64,000 nt of DNA from Apostichopus japonicus (lineage: Eukaryota > Echinodermata > Holothuroidea > Aspidochirotida > Stichopodidae): positions 25,587,166 through 25,651,165 of the forward strand of contig NC_092579.1 in the NCBI RefSeq assembly GCF_037975245.1, in the 5' to 3' direction. The translations under genes and the position numbers were made by a program. Every line of letters starts with the position of its first letter. Position 1 is the stretch's first letter. The notes beneath the pieces were generated by a model, which was not told where the DNA came from, did no database searches, and saw only the letters and a program-made list of their open reading frames with translations. This document shows, piece by piece, positions 11,629 to 22,896 of the stretch.

Positions 11629-13097
11629 CCACTTACTATTCTACGACTATATACACCATTGCAAAATATAAAGGAAAGTAAAAAAATCAAACCTATAGGA
11701 CTATTCGTAATTAAATAACAAACTTTTCCATTCAAAGCTTAGTTCCAATCAACCGCAATAAGTAACCACTTACTATTCTACGACTATATACACCATTGCA
11801 AAATATAAAGGAAAGTAAAAAAATCAAACCTATAGGACTATTCGTAATTAAATAACAAACTTTTCCATTCAAAGCTTAGTTCCAATCAACCGCAATAAGT
11901 AACCACTTACTATTCTACGACTATATACACCATTGCAAAATATAAAGGAAAGTAAAAAAATCAAACCTATAGGACTATTCGTAATTAAATAACAAACTTT
12001 TCCATTCAAAGCTTAGTTCCAATCAACCGCAATAAGTAACCACTTACTATTCTACGACTATATACACCATTGCAAAATATAAAGGAAAGTAAAAAAATCA
12101 AACCTATAGGACTATTCGTAATTAAATAACAAACTTTTCCATTCAAAGCTTAGTTCCAATCAACCGCAATAAGTAACCACTTACTATTCTACGACTATAT
12201 ACACCATTGCAAAATATAAAGGAAAGTAAAAAAATCAAACCTATCGGACTATTCGTAATTAAATAACAAACTTTTCCATTCAAAGCTTAGTTCCAATCAA
12301 CCGCAATAAGTAACCACTTACTATTCTACGACTATATACACCATTGCAAAATATAAAGGAAAGTAAAAAAATCAAACCTATCGGACTATTCGTAATTAAA
12401 TAACAAACTTTTCCATTCAAAGCTTAGTTCCAATCAACCGCAATAAGTAACCACTTACTATTCTACGACTATATACACCATTGCAAAATATAAAGGAAAG
12501 TAAAAAAAAATCAAACCTATAGGACTATTCGTAATTAAATAACAAACTTTTCCATTCAAAGCTTAGTTCCAATCAACCGCAATAAGTAACCACTTACTAT
12601 TCTACGACTATATACACCATTGCAAAATATAAAGGAAAGTAAAAAAAAAATCAAACCTATAGGACTATTCGTAATTAAATAACAAACTTTTCCATTCAAA
12701 GCTTAGTTCCAATCAACCGCAATAAGTAACCACTTACTATTCTACGACTATATACACCATTGCAAAATATAAAGGAAAGTAAAAAAATCAAACCTATCGG
12801 ACTATTCGTAAGTAAATAACAAACTTTTCCATTCAAAGCTTAGTTCCAATCAACCGCAATAAGTAACCACTTACTATTCTACGACTATATACACCATTGC
12901 AAAATATAAAGGAAAGTAAAAAAAAATCAAACCTATAGGACTATTTGTAATTAAATAACAAACTTTTCCATTCAAAGCTTAGTTCCAATCAACCGCAATA
13001 AGTAACCACTTACTATTCTACGACTATATACACCATTGCAAAATATAAAGGAAAGTAAAAAAATCAAACCTATAGGACTATTCGTAATTAAATAACA
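11629..13097. repeat. 137-bp satellite array, ~10.7 homogeneous copies
   Basis: The unit begins CCACTTACTATTCTACGAC and recurs at 11629, 11766, 11903, 12040, 12177, 12314, 12451, 12590, 12730, 12867 and 13006, the last partial. Units are almost identical. They differ in the length of one A-run (7 to 10 A) and in CTATAGGAC versus CTATCGGAC. The A-run accounts for the 139-140-bp units. The high homogeneity indicates recent amplification or ongoing conversion. No hammerhead core (CTGATGA) is present on either strand. The array stops at TAAATAACATTTAGAACC, directly before a small ORF. Confidence 0.95.
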
Positions 13098-13131
13098 TTT
13101 AGAACCCGTAGGGAGGGGCTGTTGTGCCAAT

Positions 13132-13305
13132 ATGGCAACCCCTAACCCACCTATAACTGACCCCCTAGCCGAAAACATAAACCTCTTTGATTTTGACTTA
13201 GACATCAATGACTGGATCCCTGTTCAAAACAGCAGAAAAAGGCAACGTCCAAATTCCGTTGAAGTAAACCCATCCCCTAACTCCAAGACAACCACCAAAA
13301 AATAA
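13132..13305 (+). CDS. 57-aa ORF, retroelement ORF1-like N-terminus
   Basis: A complete frame with a good initiation context (CCAATATGG) starts 35 bp after the satellite. The product is acidic at the start (LFDFDLDINDW, residues 18-28) and then basic and proline/serine-rich (SRKRQRPNS at 34-42), ending TTTKK. This composition, with a 'W.PV.(N)SRKR' transition, is typical of the start of ORF1 (gag-like) proteins of non-LTR elements. That comparison is from memory. The stop lies in an A-rich run (AAAAAATAAAAAATAAAA) that could be a retroposition tail. If so, the satellite units would sit where 5'UTR promoter monomers sit in some LINEs. It may also be a chance frame. Confidence 0.4.
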   Translation: MATPNPPITDPLAENINLFDFDLDINDWIPVQNSRKRQRPNSVEVNPSPNSKTTTKK

Positions 13306-15331
13306 AAAATAAAATTTGTGTGGCTATGAGTTCCGTTTTCGGATCTATTCTCGATGATGAATAAAACACTTACGTTTGGTTTTGCATAAAAGTGTGGGGG
13401 GGGGGGGGTAAAGGTATGTTCAGCCCCAAATATTTGCCAAGTGCTCCAATAAGTGGTGACCGCGGGGAGAATTTCGAAGTGGGTGCTGATCATATTCATG
13501 ATCGGTCCAATGCACAATATACTAATAATTTTAGGGGGAAAGAACTGTCTAGATACGATTTATTGTTACCAGAGGTGTCATTTTTGCTGATCTAGGATTT
13601 CCTTTTTGCTTAAATTTCTACGCGCCGCGCCAACTGATGGTGATGCGCCGCCTAAATAGTGACGTATAAGCTTCAGTTGTACATCACCATATAAGTTCTT
13701 CTATCCGTCCTTCCTAAATTTACACATGTTCATTAATTGCTTAGTTGCAATTTAAAGCCTATATGAGTGTTAATTTTACCGATCTAAGGTACCTTTCATC
13801 GAAAATTTCGACGCTCCTTGCCAACCGATGATGGCCCTCCGCTTAGATAGTGACGTATAACAAAAGTTGTACATCACCATCTGACCATATGTTCTACTAT
13901 CAATCCTCTTTCAAATTTTTAAACGATAATTAACTATCTAGATACAATTGCAGACATGAGATCCATATTTCAAGGATGGGTACATGCAGCTTAGAGCACT
14001 CGGGAAGTGCCGTTTCCGGCCATCTGGAGGGTTTGTAAAGCCAAAAAATTTCTTGTACGTTCCGCGCCAACCGATGGTGGCGCTCCGCTTAGATAGTCTT
14101 GCTGGCAGGTTTGCCCCCCTCCCCCCCCCCACTTTCACAACTCAAATCCCGCCCCTGATTGTACCACATTATCTTACATGTGACCATAAGGGGATGTACA
14201 AACTACTTTTTCTTCAAATAGTTATGCGTAGGCCTACCAGGTGAAATGAATGTATATTTAGCCAGCATGAATTGATCTAGTAACAAAGGTGGAGTGTTCT
14301 AGACCTACAAAGTCTAGTCGATAAGCCGAATGTTCGTAAAAGCACACCAAAACCAATACGTTCACTACGAGTACTGCGAACTTGTATTAGAAAATAATAA
14401 CAGGAAATGTGCCACCGTAAAGCGCTTAGTCTACACCCCATAACTTCTTTGATGCAATACTACCAAAACACTGCAGTGGAATTTCTTGTTGGCAACTTGC
14501 CAAGAATTTGTTTTTACATCTATGTCAAGTCCAATGGTACAGTATAAAACAGGTGCGGACATCTATTTCCAACAAAACCATTTTCAGCATGTCTCGAGCC
14601 CAACCCAACCATTTTGTGTTAGGGGTTAAATATTTCTTTTGGGTAAAGTGTGCAAACAGTTTTTTGGAAAAGAGGTGTTGCAACAATTGAACGCACACAA
14701 AGTCGGCATATCTGGTAGAATTATATGATTATATTTAGGTTTTCCGTTTTATTTGTTTTCATTTTGGAAACTATGTAAGATTTTTTTAACTTAACCCCCG
14801 CGAAAAGTCGTACTACTCAAAATATCAGATACGAACAATGATTTCCCTGCCCAGTGCATTGACCTTTTCCAAGGTGGTAAACGTTGGCCGTATCGGGAAA
14901 GCCCCGGAAGAAAGTAGAGTGTGTGCGCTGCTTGGATGATATATTGCACGTGTCGAAAAGACTCACTGCACAGCTGTCGATCGCTGCTCGTATTCTCTAT
15001 TGCAATAACCTGGTTCGGACGTTTTCCAAGGTTTTCCAAGCCTGCCGCTAATGCCCGGAGTTAACTCGTTGAAACGCGGGTTCAAATTGCAGGGCTTATC
15101 TGCGGTTACAGTTTTAGCTCTACCCCCTACCTATATCATGCTTAAAGCAAGCCCGCGTTCGTGGGAACGGGGTATAATTGACCCCGGGACCCGAGGCTGT
15201 ACCCATTGAACCCTCACTCGTCATGTCGGTAAATTTGTTAGTAACATGCAGTTACATGAAGTTAAGTCATGAAATGGATTGTCTGATATAATAGTTGAAG
15301 ATGTTCACTATTGTATTTTCCTCTTGGACAG
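13306..15331. other. Intergenic with fragments of dispersed repeats
   Basis: Contains a G-run at 13395 and a copy of a ~95-bp module at 13990-14100 that also occurs in other elements. No coding exon was convincingly identified. Confidence 0.4.
13990..14100 (+). repeat. Dispersed ~95-bp module (M), copy 1
   Basis: The stretch has GTGCCGTTTCCGGCCATCTGG, then TTTCTTGTACG, then GCGCCAACCGATGGTGGCGC and TCCGCTTAGATAG. The same order recurs at about 28615-28795, 29390-29485 (inside family C), 29955-30050 and 43730-43825 (inside family C). It is a conserved internal block shared by several element families. Confidence 0.7.
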
Positions 15332-18300
15332 GACCAAGGAATGTCCTCATCTGCCTCTTTGATATTTCTCAATCAACCACTGACATTGGAATGACCTTGA
15401 CCACGTGAGTACTTTCAACTGGCATTTGCATCCTTCATAACAATTCATATACTGTTCTGCTATATCGAACTTCCTTACCTAAGCCATGCATTAATCATGT
15501 ATGTTTTATTTTGTTGTATATATCGATAAATTAAAGACCGGAATGGAACTTGTTCCTTATCTACCACCGGTCAGTTTGCTGAACCTTCGGGTTGATGTTA
15601 CCGGTGAGTTGTCCTATTATGTTTGAATGTTGCCCATGGGAGAGTACAACGTGGGGGGGGGGGGAAGGGGTGGAGTTTGGGTTACGGGAGAGATTGGGCG
15701 AAAGTTGGATAGAAATTCAAACATCGTTGATCCTCGCTGATATTTTCAAAAATCATCAGTTATTCCTCAAATTTGAAGTATGCTTCCAATTATAATATGA
15801 TAAAATTTAATTGATCAAATCTGACTGTTTTTTTTGCTGTTCTGGTGAGACAAAAACCCTCAAGATGACTTTATATTATGATATATTCTTAAATTCTGGA
15901 AGGACTGGAAGTTTTGATTAATAGACATCGCCGCTTCTTTCATCGATTGACCCTTGACCTCACAGGTGAGGGAACATCCTTTCAAGTTAATAGGAATTCT
16001 TGAATTCCGCAGACGTCAGTTTGTAAGACATTACACCAACACAATGTAAACTTAGTAAATTATTGTTGTAAATCAGACCATAATGTAACTTCTATAGTTG
16101 TAATTAGTTGCCTGTGACATTGCCCGGGTGTTCCAGTCTCCATCTGCTGCCCTCATTTACGTAGATTACAGCAAACTTATAGTTCTCAACATCCATGCAG
16201 AGATTATTGATGGCAATGATGGTGTTAAAACACAAGTGAGGATATATTTGAAATATTAGTTGTTCGTTTAAAGTCTCAATACCTATTTGCTGATGAATTT
16301 CGGAAACAAACTTCCGAAGTAGATTCGATGTTTTTCATTTTAAATGCACTCTGATCAGGTGGGTTAAATAGAGAAAAGCTGCCGCAATCGAAAGAAAGAA
16401 TTTGATTTTCTGTTGCCCTTATGGTGCGAACGATTTACCGTGAAATCACTGCGACCGCCCATATCTGCATGTCCATTACACAACTGTAAACAATATAGTC
16501 TACACATGCAGCCCGATCAAGATTTTAACACAGTCCTATATTCGTATCGTCCACTTTTTACAATTCCATGGAGGAAACGTCTGAAAACATCTATTTAATC
16601 CTTGCAATGGAAAGAAATGACACAATTTCGCAAGCTACATCGGTAAGACCGAAAGAAAGATACTGTTCAAGAGAATTGACCTAACACAGGCTAGCCACCG
16701 GTCGTAAACAAAACAGAGATATTTGATTGGCGCAAGATCTGTTGGGCGGGGCTTGCAAATGTTAATTGAAGTTTGTAGAATCCATGGACACGTTAAAAAA
16801 TCTGGCGAATTTTATTCTGCTCAAAATTTTTAACGACAGATAATTCAATAAAAATAATGATTATTAATATAAAAATCGCATAGAATGGTGTTATTTTCAC
16901 TGAGCTTTGAGGGCAGTAAGCTAGAAGGTCATAGTTAAAATTTGGCAAAACACACATTGAGACTTTAATCGTTGCATGTTTTACTATTTAATCGAAGAAG
17001 TAGATAGTGGGAAAATAAATCCTTCTGAAAAGGATCAAACATGGCTAGCGCCCTCTAATTATCATAGCGACGTTAATAATAATTAATTTCATTTCTTTAT
17101 TTTGTGAACTTTATAGCTAAAACCTTATAGCAGACTAACGTCACTACTGGACTGGACAATTCCCATGAAAGAGACGTTGGAAAGAAGGTTCGCACGGTAA
17201 GCTTAAATAATTTATTTCGTATGGTTATACGTCACTATAATTCATGTCAATTGCTTTGTATGTTTCCGATATTGTTGCATTCTATCTTGCATAATGCATA
17301 ATGTTTTAAAGACATTAAACAGGAATGACAAAACAAATTCCCGAGAAAGGAAATTTACAAGAAAATGAGCTTATTTTCAGGTATGGAACCGTCACCAACC
17401 TACGTTACGTTCTTCACATCTCTAATAAATATTCATTACTTTATAATGAGACAAAAGTTTGGCACAACAGCTTACTTTTTGACGAAGATATTGCCAAACT
17501 CCCTTGCGTCGAACCAATGAAACCGCAACAACTGGTCAAGTGGGAGGAGCTTAGTGACGTAACTGACCATAGATTAAGATCACAATTATAGACGAGAAAA
17601 ACTCTACCATTATTCGAAAACATTTTGTTTTGTAGTTTTCTCCGACAATACTTGTACAAAATATTTTTTATGATGGTAAGAGGTAACGCGAATCTATTAA
17701 ATTAATTAATCAGAAAATAAAAGGGAAATTTGTGTTCTTCTAATCATATAGTGGTGAGGAAATTCGATGGTTATGAATACATTTCATATTTTCAGTATTA
17801 TGATTATTTTTATAATTTTTCTTCTATTTGCGCACATTTTATATTGCAGTTAAAAATGATGACTTTTTGAATACTTATGAATACAGTTGAATTTATGAAA
17901 TGTTATTATATGATATTTGCGAACTGATAAATTAATACTTTGCAATTGAAATGTTTCTCAAAAAGTTGAAAGTAAAAGTTTATGGAATCAGCACGTTGAA
18001 GGCTGTGACGTCAACGATAAGTTTACTACAAACGAGGCAAACTTTGGCTTCAAGTCAACCTTCGATGAAACCTTGTCGGAGTACACGTAAGTGGTTTTAC
18101 GTCGGATATGCTATTCAAACATAATCGTGGAAAAACGTTTGCTCCGCTTCGTCGCAGAAAATGGAGAAAAGATTTCAAAAGCGGACTCGGTTCAATGTAT
18201 GATACTTCTACGGACCTTATGTAGTTTCTCTTCAATTCATTAACTTTCTATTCGATCAGTACTGTTCTTGAATTTTGAATAATTGAAAAGGAAATATTTA

Positions 18301-18597
18301 GTTTACAGTATGTATTATTACCCGCCCTTATGTTTGACGATACTTATATGAAATTCGTTTCTTGTCTGCTTCAGGACCTTACTGGTAGAGGGAGCTACAC
18401 CAGATTATCAGCTCAGACGGGAGAGGGCCTGTAGACTTGCTGATGAGATCGAAGGAAAGAAAAGGCCGAGCAAGCGAACCGGGCCAAACAACCTAAAAAG
18501 CGTAAAAAGAAAAGCCGTTGGTCAAAGAAATCAGGCTGTCCTTATTAATGAAAAGGAGTGGAAAAAATCATTTTCTTCTTTCAAAGCCCATTTTTAA
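15332..18597 (+). CDS. Ataxin-2-like gene with LsmAD domain (partial model)
   Basis: Best-supported exons are 17992-18086 and 18375-18597. They join in frame (AC|G) to give NDKFTTNEANFGFKSTFDET, LSEYT, and RRERACRLADEIEG. This follows the LsmAD signature of ataxin-2 (NDMF..NE..YGV.STYD.SLS.YT....RE..A..LAEEIE). The exon at 17323-17558 ends LVKWEELSD and contains LLFDEDIAKL, matching the F..D..I...LEPW end of the ataxin-2 Lsm region. Upstream candidate exons 15332-15404, 16172-16235 and 17134-17196 have GT/AG ends and mutually consistent phases, but the junction from 17196 to 17323 does not keep frame, so an exon or boundary is missing. The last exon is basic (GKKRPSKRTGPNN), stops at 18597 and is followed by AATAAA at 18647. 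The product ends soon after LsmAD, far shorter than the ~1300-residue vertebrate ATXN2. Ataxin-2 proteins act in cytoplasmic RNA granules and translation. Confidence 0.6.
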
Positions 18598-19944
18598 CGC
18601 TTTGTCAGTTTTGTCTTGTATTGTATTTAATGTTCGTCTGCAAAAAAATAAATCAAAAGTCTATGTGAAGTTGAATTGTTTTTGTCTTTATTGTTTTGTA
18701 ACGTCGTTTGAAGATAAGCGGATTCAACCGCGAGCGATCTTGAAAACATCGAAGTATTTACCGACTTAAATAATTTTCTAGCTGCTACAGGAAGACTGTT
18801 CAAGTAAGGTAACGGAAGGAAGGGGGCGGTAGATATACTCATGAAGTACTTGGAATAGAATTATGATATGAGGTGAGGTGGGGTATGATTGGGGCGAGAG
18901 GAGACTGTTGGAGGATATATGACAAGGAGGAGGATCTGGTCTTTAGAGAATGTATCCCGTACTATAACTCTGGGCAGGGGCATCAATCCGCAGTCACAGG
19001 TAAGGGGGGGGGGCAGAAATTATACACACAAACTAACATAGAAACATTCGCACAGACATACACACGCACGCACACATACACCCACTCTCCGCCTGCATGA
19101 ATGCATAGGTAACGATTATCATCGAAACCAAAAATGGCACCTTTGGTCAACGGTTTACCTGTTTTCTAAGTCATAGTGAGGACACTCAATGACATTGTTA
19201 TCACCAAAAGAAGTGAACTTTGTGAGGCCAATTATTGGAAAACTCACTTTTTGTAGGTCACAAACTGTCTGCAATGTCTCTCTGCCAGAAATGATTTGAG
19301 CCCAAGCATGGATAAGAATGTTTCAAACGACCACTTATATCATTTATGTATTTATTTCTATCATTGTGCACAAAGTTAACATGACAAGAGGCATAAAACG
19401 TACCTCGCCTGCGTGATTATAAGGTTCTTCCCTTTCCTTTTGAAATTTTGGTTTGTGATTCTAATCCCTGCCTCAAACTGAAAAAGTCCGAGACCGTTAT
19501 CCTCTGCCTCTGCCCCTCTATAATGCATAATTCGATAGGGCCTGTGACGTGAACCGCCCCACGAGACACCGTGAAACTCATTCTCGTGCTTTTCGCATAT
19601 GTCTTTAACACATTTAGACACCAGTCATCACCAAACCATTGTGTGCACAAGTGCTGAAATCTCTGTTTGAGTCAGGCTTTAATTAGCTCCCGACGAGCTA
19701 AATTTATCTCTACCTGAATGATGATGTTCTTTACTGCATTTTGACTTCTCTGGAATTGTCCCAAGAATGGCTCCTATTAATAAATCGAGAAATATCTGGA
19801 TTGACACCCGCAGGAAACGGCTCGGACTGCGTAACATTAGCCAGACTCTTCAGAGTGGTCAAGTTCTTCGTGAGCCATATTCGAATAAAGCATCTGAAAA
19901 ATATGGAACGCTGAAAGGGAAATGTATTATGCTGTTTACTTCTA

Positions 19945-20095
19945 TGCTGTCTGTTTTCATGTTGTTGTCTCTTTTGATGTTGTTGTCTCCTTCCATGTAG
20001 TTGTTTCCTTCGATGTTGTTGTTTACTTTAACGTTGTGTCTTCTTTGATGTTGTTGTCTCCTTTGATGTTGTTGTCTTCTTTTGAGCTGATGGCG
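19945..20095. repeat. Minisatellite, ~18-bp unit (TTTGATGTTGTTGTCTCC)
   Basis: The unit repeats imperfectly about eight times and ends in GAGCTGATGGCGCTGTTCAC. The duplicate is at about 22341-22491. A related array in opposite orientation, with the same flanking words (TTGAAGTCATAAAAGTGAA), lies at 32880-33055. The array therefore moves with its flank. Confidence 0.8.
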
Positions 20096-20163
20096 CTGTT
20101 CACTTTTATGGCGTCAAAATACGTATACTAATTCAAAGAATTAAGTGCTTCAGAACTATTCAA

Positions 20164-20331
20164 ATGTCCAAGAGGGACCGACTAGCCCATCTTGTAGGGC
20201 TAGGTTATGCGAACAAAATGATTACAGAAATGATGGAAATCTGTAAAATCGGCGAAGAACCTACGAAAGTCTTTGAACCTAAGAAAAAAAAAGATAAATG
20301 TGGTAAAGTTACAGGTTCGGACCTAGCCTAA
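20164..20331 (+). CDS. 55-aa basic ORF of unknown function in duplication copy 1
   Basis: The frame runs MSKRDRLAHLVGLGYANKM, continues through an acidic/amphipathic middle (ITEMMEICKIGEEPT), a lysine cluster (FEPKKKKDK) and ends TGSDLA. The composition looks like protein rather than random DNA. No family is recognised. In copy 2 the same frame starts at 22560, is cut after codon 18 by the 7478-bp insertion, and carries one A fewer in the lysine run at about 30162, so it is broken twice. The frame could be part of a larger spliced gene. Expression is unknown. Confidence 0.35.
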   Translation: MSKRDRLAHLVGLGYANKMITEMMEICKIGEEPTKVFEPKKKKDKCGKVTGSDLA

Positions 20332-20359
20332 CGGTAGTATAACCAGTTTACCGCATTGC

Positions 20360-20590
20360 ATGGATCAAAACTACAGGCTATATGACGTCATTGTATGGGT
20401 AAAAATAAGGAAAGCACCAATCTTCGACCATAACTTTAGGCTCACCGCTTTGATTATTGTAGTGTGCATGCGTGCTACAATATTGGATTACTTTCCAAGT
20501 GAAAGATACCTACATGACTGGACGTTGAAACTTCACGTTTTATATAGTCCCTGTTCATTTGCAGTTACAGAGGCTAGCTGCAATGTATGA
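20360..20590 (+). repeat. Dispersed repeat E (right end of the duplicated unit)
   Basis: The segment with TATATGACGTCATTGTATGGG, TGCATGCGTGCTACAATATTGG, CTACATGACTGGACGTTGAAAC and GAGGCTAGCTG recurs at 30258-30560 and, diverged, at 31165-31375. It includes a CRE-type TGACGTCA. Confidence 0.7.
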
Positions 20591-20762
20591 TACTTCTACG
20601 GACCTTATGTAGTTTCTCTTCAATTCATTAACTTTCTATTCGATCAGTACTGTTCTTGAATTTTGAATAATTTAAAAGGAAATATTTAATTTACAGTATG
20701 TATTATTACCCGCCCTTATGTTTGACGATACTTATATGAAATTCGTTTCTTGTCTGCTTCAG

Positions 20763-20985
20763 GACCTTACTGGTAGAGGAAGCTACACCAGATTATCAGC
20801 TCAGACGGGAGAGGGCCTGTAGACTTGCTGATGAGATCGAAGGAAAGAAAAGGCCGAGCAAGCGAACCGGGCCAAACAACCTAAAAAGCGTAAAAAGAAA
20901 AGCCGTTGGTCAAAGAAATCAGGCTGTCCTTATTAATGAAAAGGAGTGGAAAAAATCATTTTCTTCTTTCAAAGCCCATTTTTAA
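20763..20985 (+). pseudogene. Duplicated terminal exon of the ataxin-2-like gene
   Basis: Copy of 18375-18597 with the splice acceptor (GCTTCAG), the frame through RRERACRLADEIEG and the stop codon kept, and AATAAA at 21035. One codon differs (GGGAGC to GGAAGC, same glycine). The upstream exons are not duplicated, so the exon is an orphan unless it is used as an alternative 3' end. Confidence 0.7.
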
Positions 20986-22559
20986 CGCTTTGTCAGTTTT
21001 GTCTTGTATTGTATTTAATGTTCGTCTGCAAAAAAATAAATCAAAAGTCTATGTGAAGTTGAATTGTTTTTGTCTTTATTGTTTTGTAACGTCGTTTGAA
21101 GATAAGCGGATTCAACCGCGAGCGATCTTGAAAACATCGAAGTATTTACCGACTTAAATAATTTTCTAGCTGCTACAGGAAGACTGTTCAAGTAAGGTAA
21201 CGGAAGGAAGGGGGCGGTAGATACTCATGAAGTACTTGGAATAGAATTATGATATGAGGTGAGGTGGGGTATGATTGGGGCGAGAGGAGACTGTTGGAGG
21301 ATATATGACAAGGAGGAGGATCTGGTCTTTAGAGAATGTATCCCGTACTATAACTCTGGGCAGGGGCATCAATCCGCAGTCACAGGTAAGGGGGGGGGGG
21401 CAGAAATTATACACACAAACTAACATAGAAACATTCGAAACATTCGCACAGACATACACACGCACGCACACATACACCCACTCTCCGCCTGCATGAATGC
21501 ATAGGTTACGATTATCATCGAAACCAAAAATGGCACCTTTGGTCAACGGTTTACCTGTTTTCTAAGTCATAGTGAGGACACTCAATGACATTGTTATCAC
21601 CAAAAGAAGTGAACTTTGTGAGGCCAATTATTGGAAAACTCACTTTTTGTAGGTCACAAACTGTCTGCAATGTCTCTCTGCCAGAAATGATTTGAGCCCA
21701 AGCATGGATAAGAATGTTTCAAACGACCACTTATATCATTTATGTATTTATTTCTATCATTGTGCACAAAGTTAACATGACAAGAGGCATAAAACGTACC
21801 TCGCCTGCGTGATTATAAGGTTCTTCCCTTTCCTTTTGAAATTTTGGTTTGTGATTCTAATCCCTGCCTCAAACTGAAAAAGTCCGAGACCGTTATCCTC
21901 TGCCTCTGCCCCTCTATAATGCATAATTCGATAGGGCCTGTGACGTGAACCGCCCCACGAGACACCGTGAAACTCATTCTCGTGCTTTTCGCATATGTCT
22001 TTAACACATTTAGACACCAGTCATCACCAAACCATTGTGTGCACAAGTGCTGAAATCTCTGTTTGAGTCAGGCTTTAATTAGCTCCCGACGAGCTAAATT
22101 TATCTCTACCTGAATAATGATGTTCTTTACTGCATTTTGACTTCTCTGGAATTGTCCCAAGAATGGCTCCTATTAGTAAATCGAGAAATATCTGGATTGA
22201 CACCCGCAGGAAACGGCTCGGACTGCGTAACATTAGCCAGACTCTTCAGAGTGGTCAAGTTCTTCGTGAGCCATATTCGAATAAAGCATCTGAAAAATAT
22301 GGAACGCTGAAAGGGAAATGTATTATGCTGTTTACTTCTATGCTGTCTGTTTTCATGTTGTTGTCTCTTTTGATTTTGTTGTCTCCTTCAATGTAGTTGT
22401 TTCCTTCGATGTTGTTGTTTACTTTAACGTTGTGTCTTCTTTGATGTTGTTGTCTCCTTTGATGTTGTTGTCTTCTTTTGAGCTGATGGCGCTGTTCACT
22501 TTTATGGCGTCAAAATACGTATACTAATTCAAAGAATTAAGTGCTTCAGAACTATTCAA

Positions 22560-22615
22560 ATGTCCAAGAGGGACCGACTAGCCAATCTTGTAGGGCTAGG
22601 TTATGCGAACAAAAT
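22560..22615 (+). pseudogene. Interrupted copy of the 55-aa ORF
   Basis: Same start as the ORF at 20164 (His10 replaced by Asn). The frame is split by the 22616-30093 element. The remainder continues at 30094 and has an A-run deletion. Confidence 0.7.
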
Positions 22616-22663
22616 CAGGTGCGTATCCAGGGGGGGGGCGTTGGGGGCGCGCGCCCCCCGGGT

Positions 22664-22830
22664 AAGAAAAAGAGGAGAGAAAAAAAAGAGAAGAAAAAAG
22701 GAAAAAAGAGGGGGAAAAGAAGAGGAGGAGAGGAAGGAAGGGAAAAGAAAAAGAAGAAAGAGAGAAGAAGGAGAAAAGGAGGGAGTAAAAGAAAAAACGC
22801 GAAGACACCGGGAAGAGAAAGAGGAACAGT
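22664..22830. repeat. Polypurine tract (~165 bp)
   Basis: Almost pure A/G on the plus strand (GAAAAAGAGGAGAG-type). All overlapping open frames are low-complexity lysine/arginine/glutamate or their complements, so they are not genes. Mirror-like purine runs of this sort can form triplex DNA. Confidence 0.85.
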
Positions 22831-22896
22831 GACATCATTACAGCGCTGAAGGGTAGCCAGTGACGGATCAATGATTTCGTAAAAGTGTGCCTCACC

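Larger units (their letters stand above)
18193..20580 (+). repeat. 2388-bp tandem duplication, copy 1
   Basis: Everything from CAATGTATGATACTTC at 18193 to GAGGCTAGCTG at 20580 recurs from 20581 with only scattered substitutions and small indels, for example an extra 12 bp around 21430 and a TA deletion near 21222. The unit includes the final exon of the ataxin-2-like gene with its polyadenylation signal, a CA-rich stretch, a minisatellite and a small ORF. The near-identity points to a recent event. Confidence 0.95.
20581..22615 (+). repeat. 2388-bp tandem duplication, copy 2 (left part)
   Basis: Second copy of 18193-20580, offset 2388 bp. It runs to AAAAT at 22611-22615, where it is interrupted by an inserted element. 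It resumes at 30094 and ends near 30458 at GGCTAGCTG, after which original flanking sequence (CGTATGCAATATG) follows. Confidence 0.95.

Noticed and set aside
11629-13097. CRISPR-like regular repeats
   Set aside because: Units are contiguous 137-bp copies without variable spacers, in a eukaryotic context. This is a satellite.
11629-13097. Hammerhead-ribozyme (retrozyme) satellite
   Set aside because: No CTGATGA core or matching GAAA/helix arrangement was found on either strand of the unit.
15541-15600. Additional ataxin-2-like exon (TGMELVPYLPPV)
   Set aside because: The frame looks protein-like with a GTGAGT donor, but its phase fits neither neighbour and no homology is evident.
19767-20000. 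77-aa frame starting MAPINKSRNIWIDTRRKR
   Set aside because: The first half is protein-like, but the frame ends inside the minisatellite, and no donor or homologue was identified. It may be an exon, but there is not enough support.
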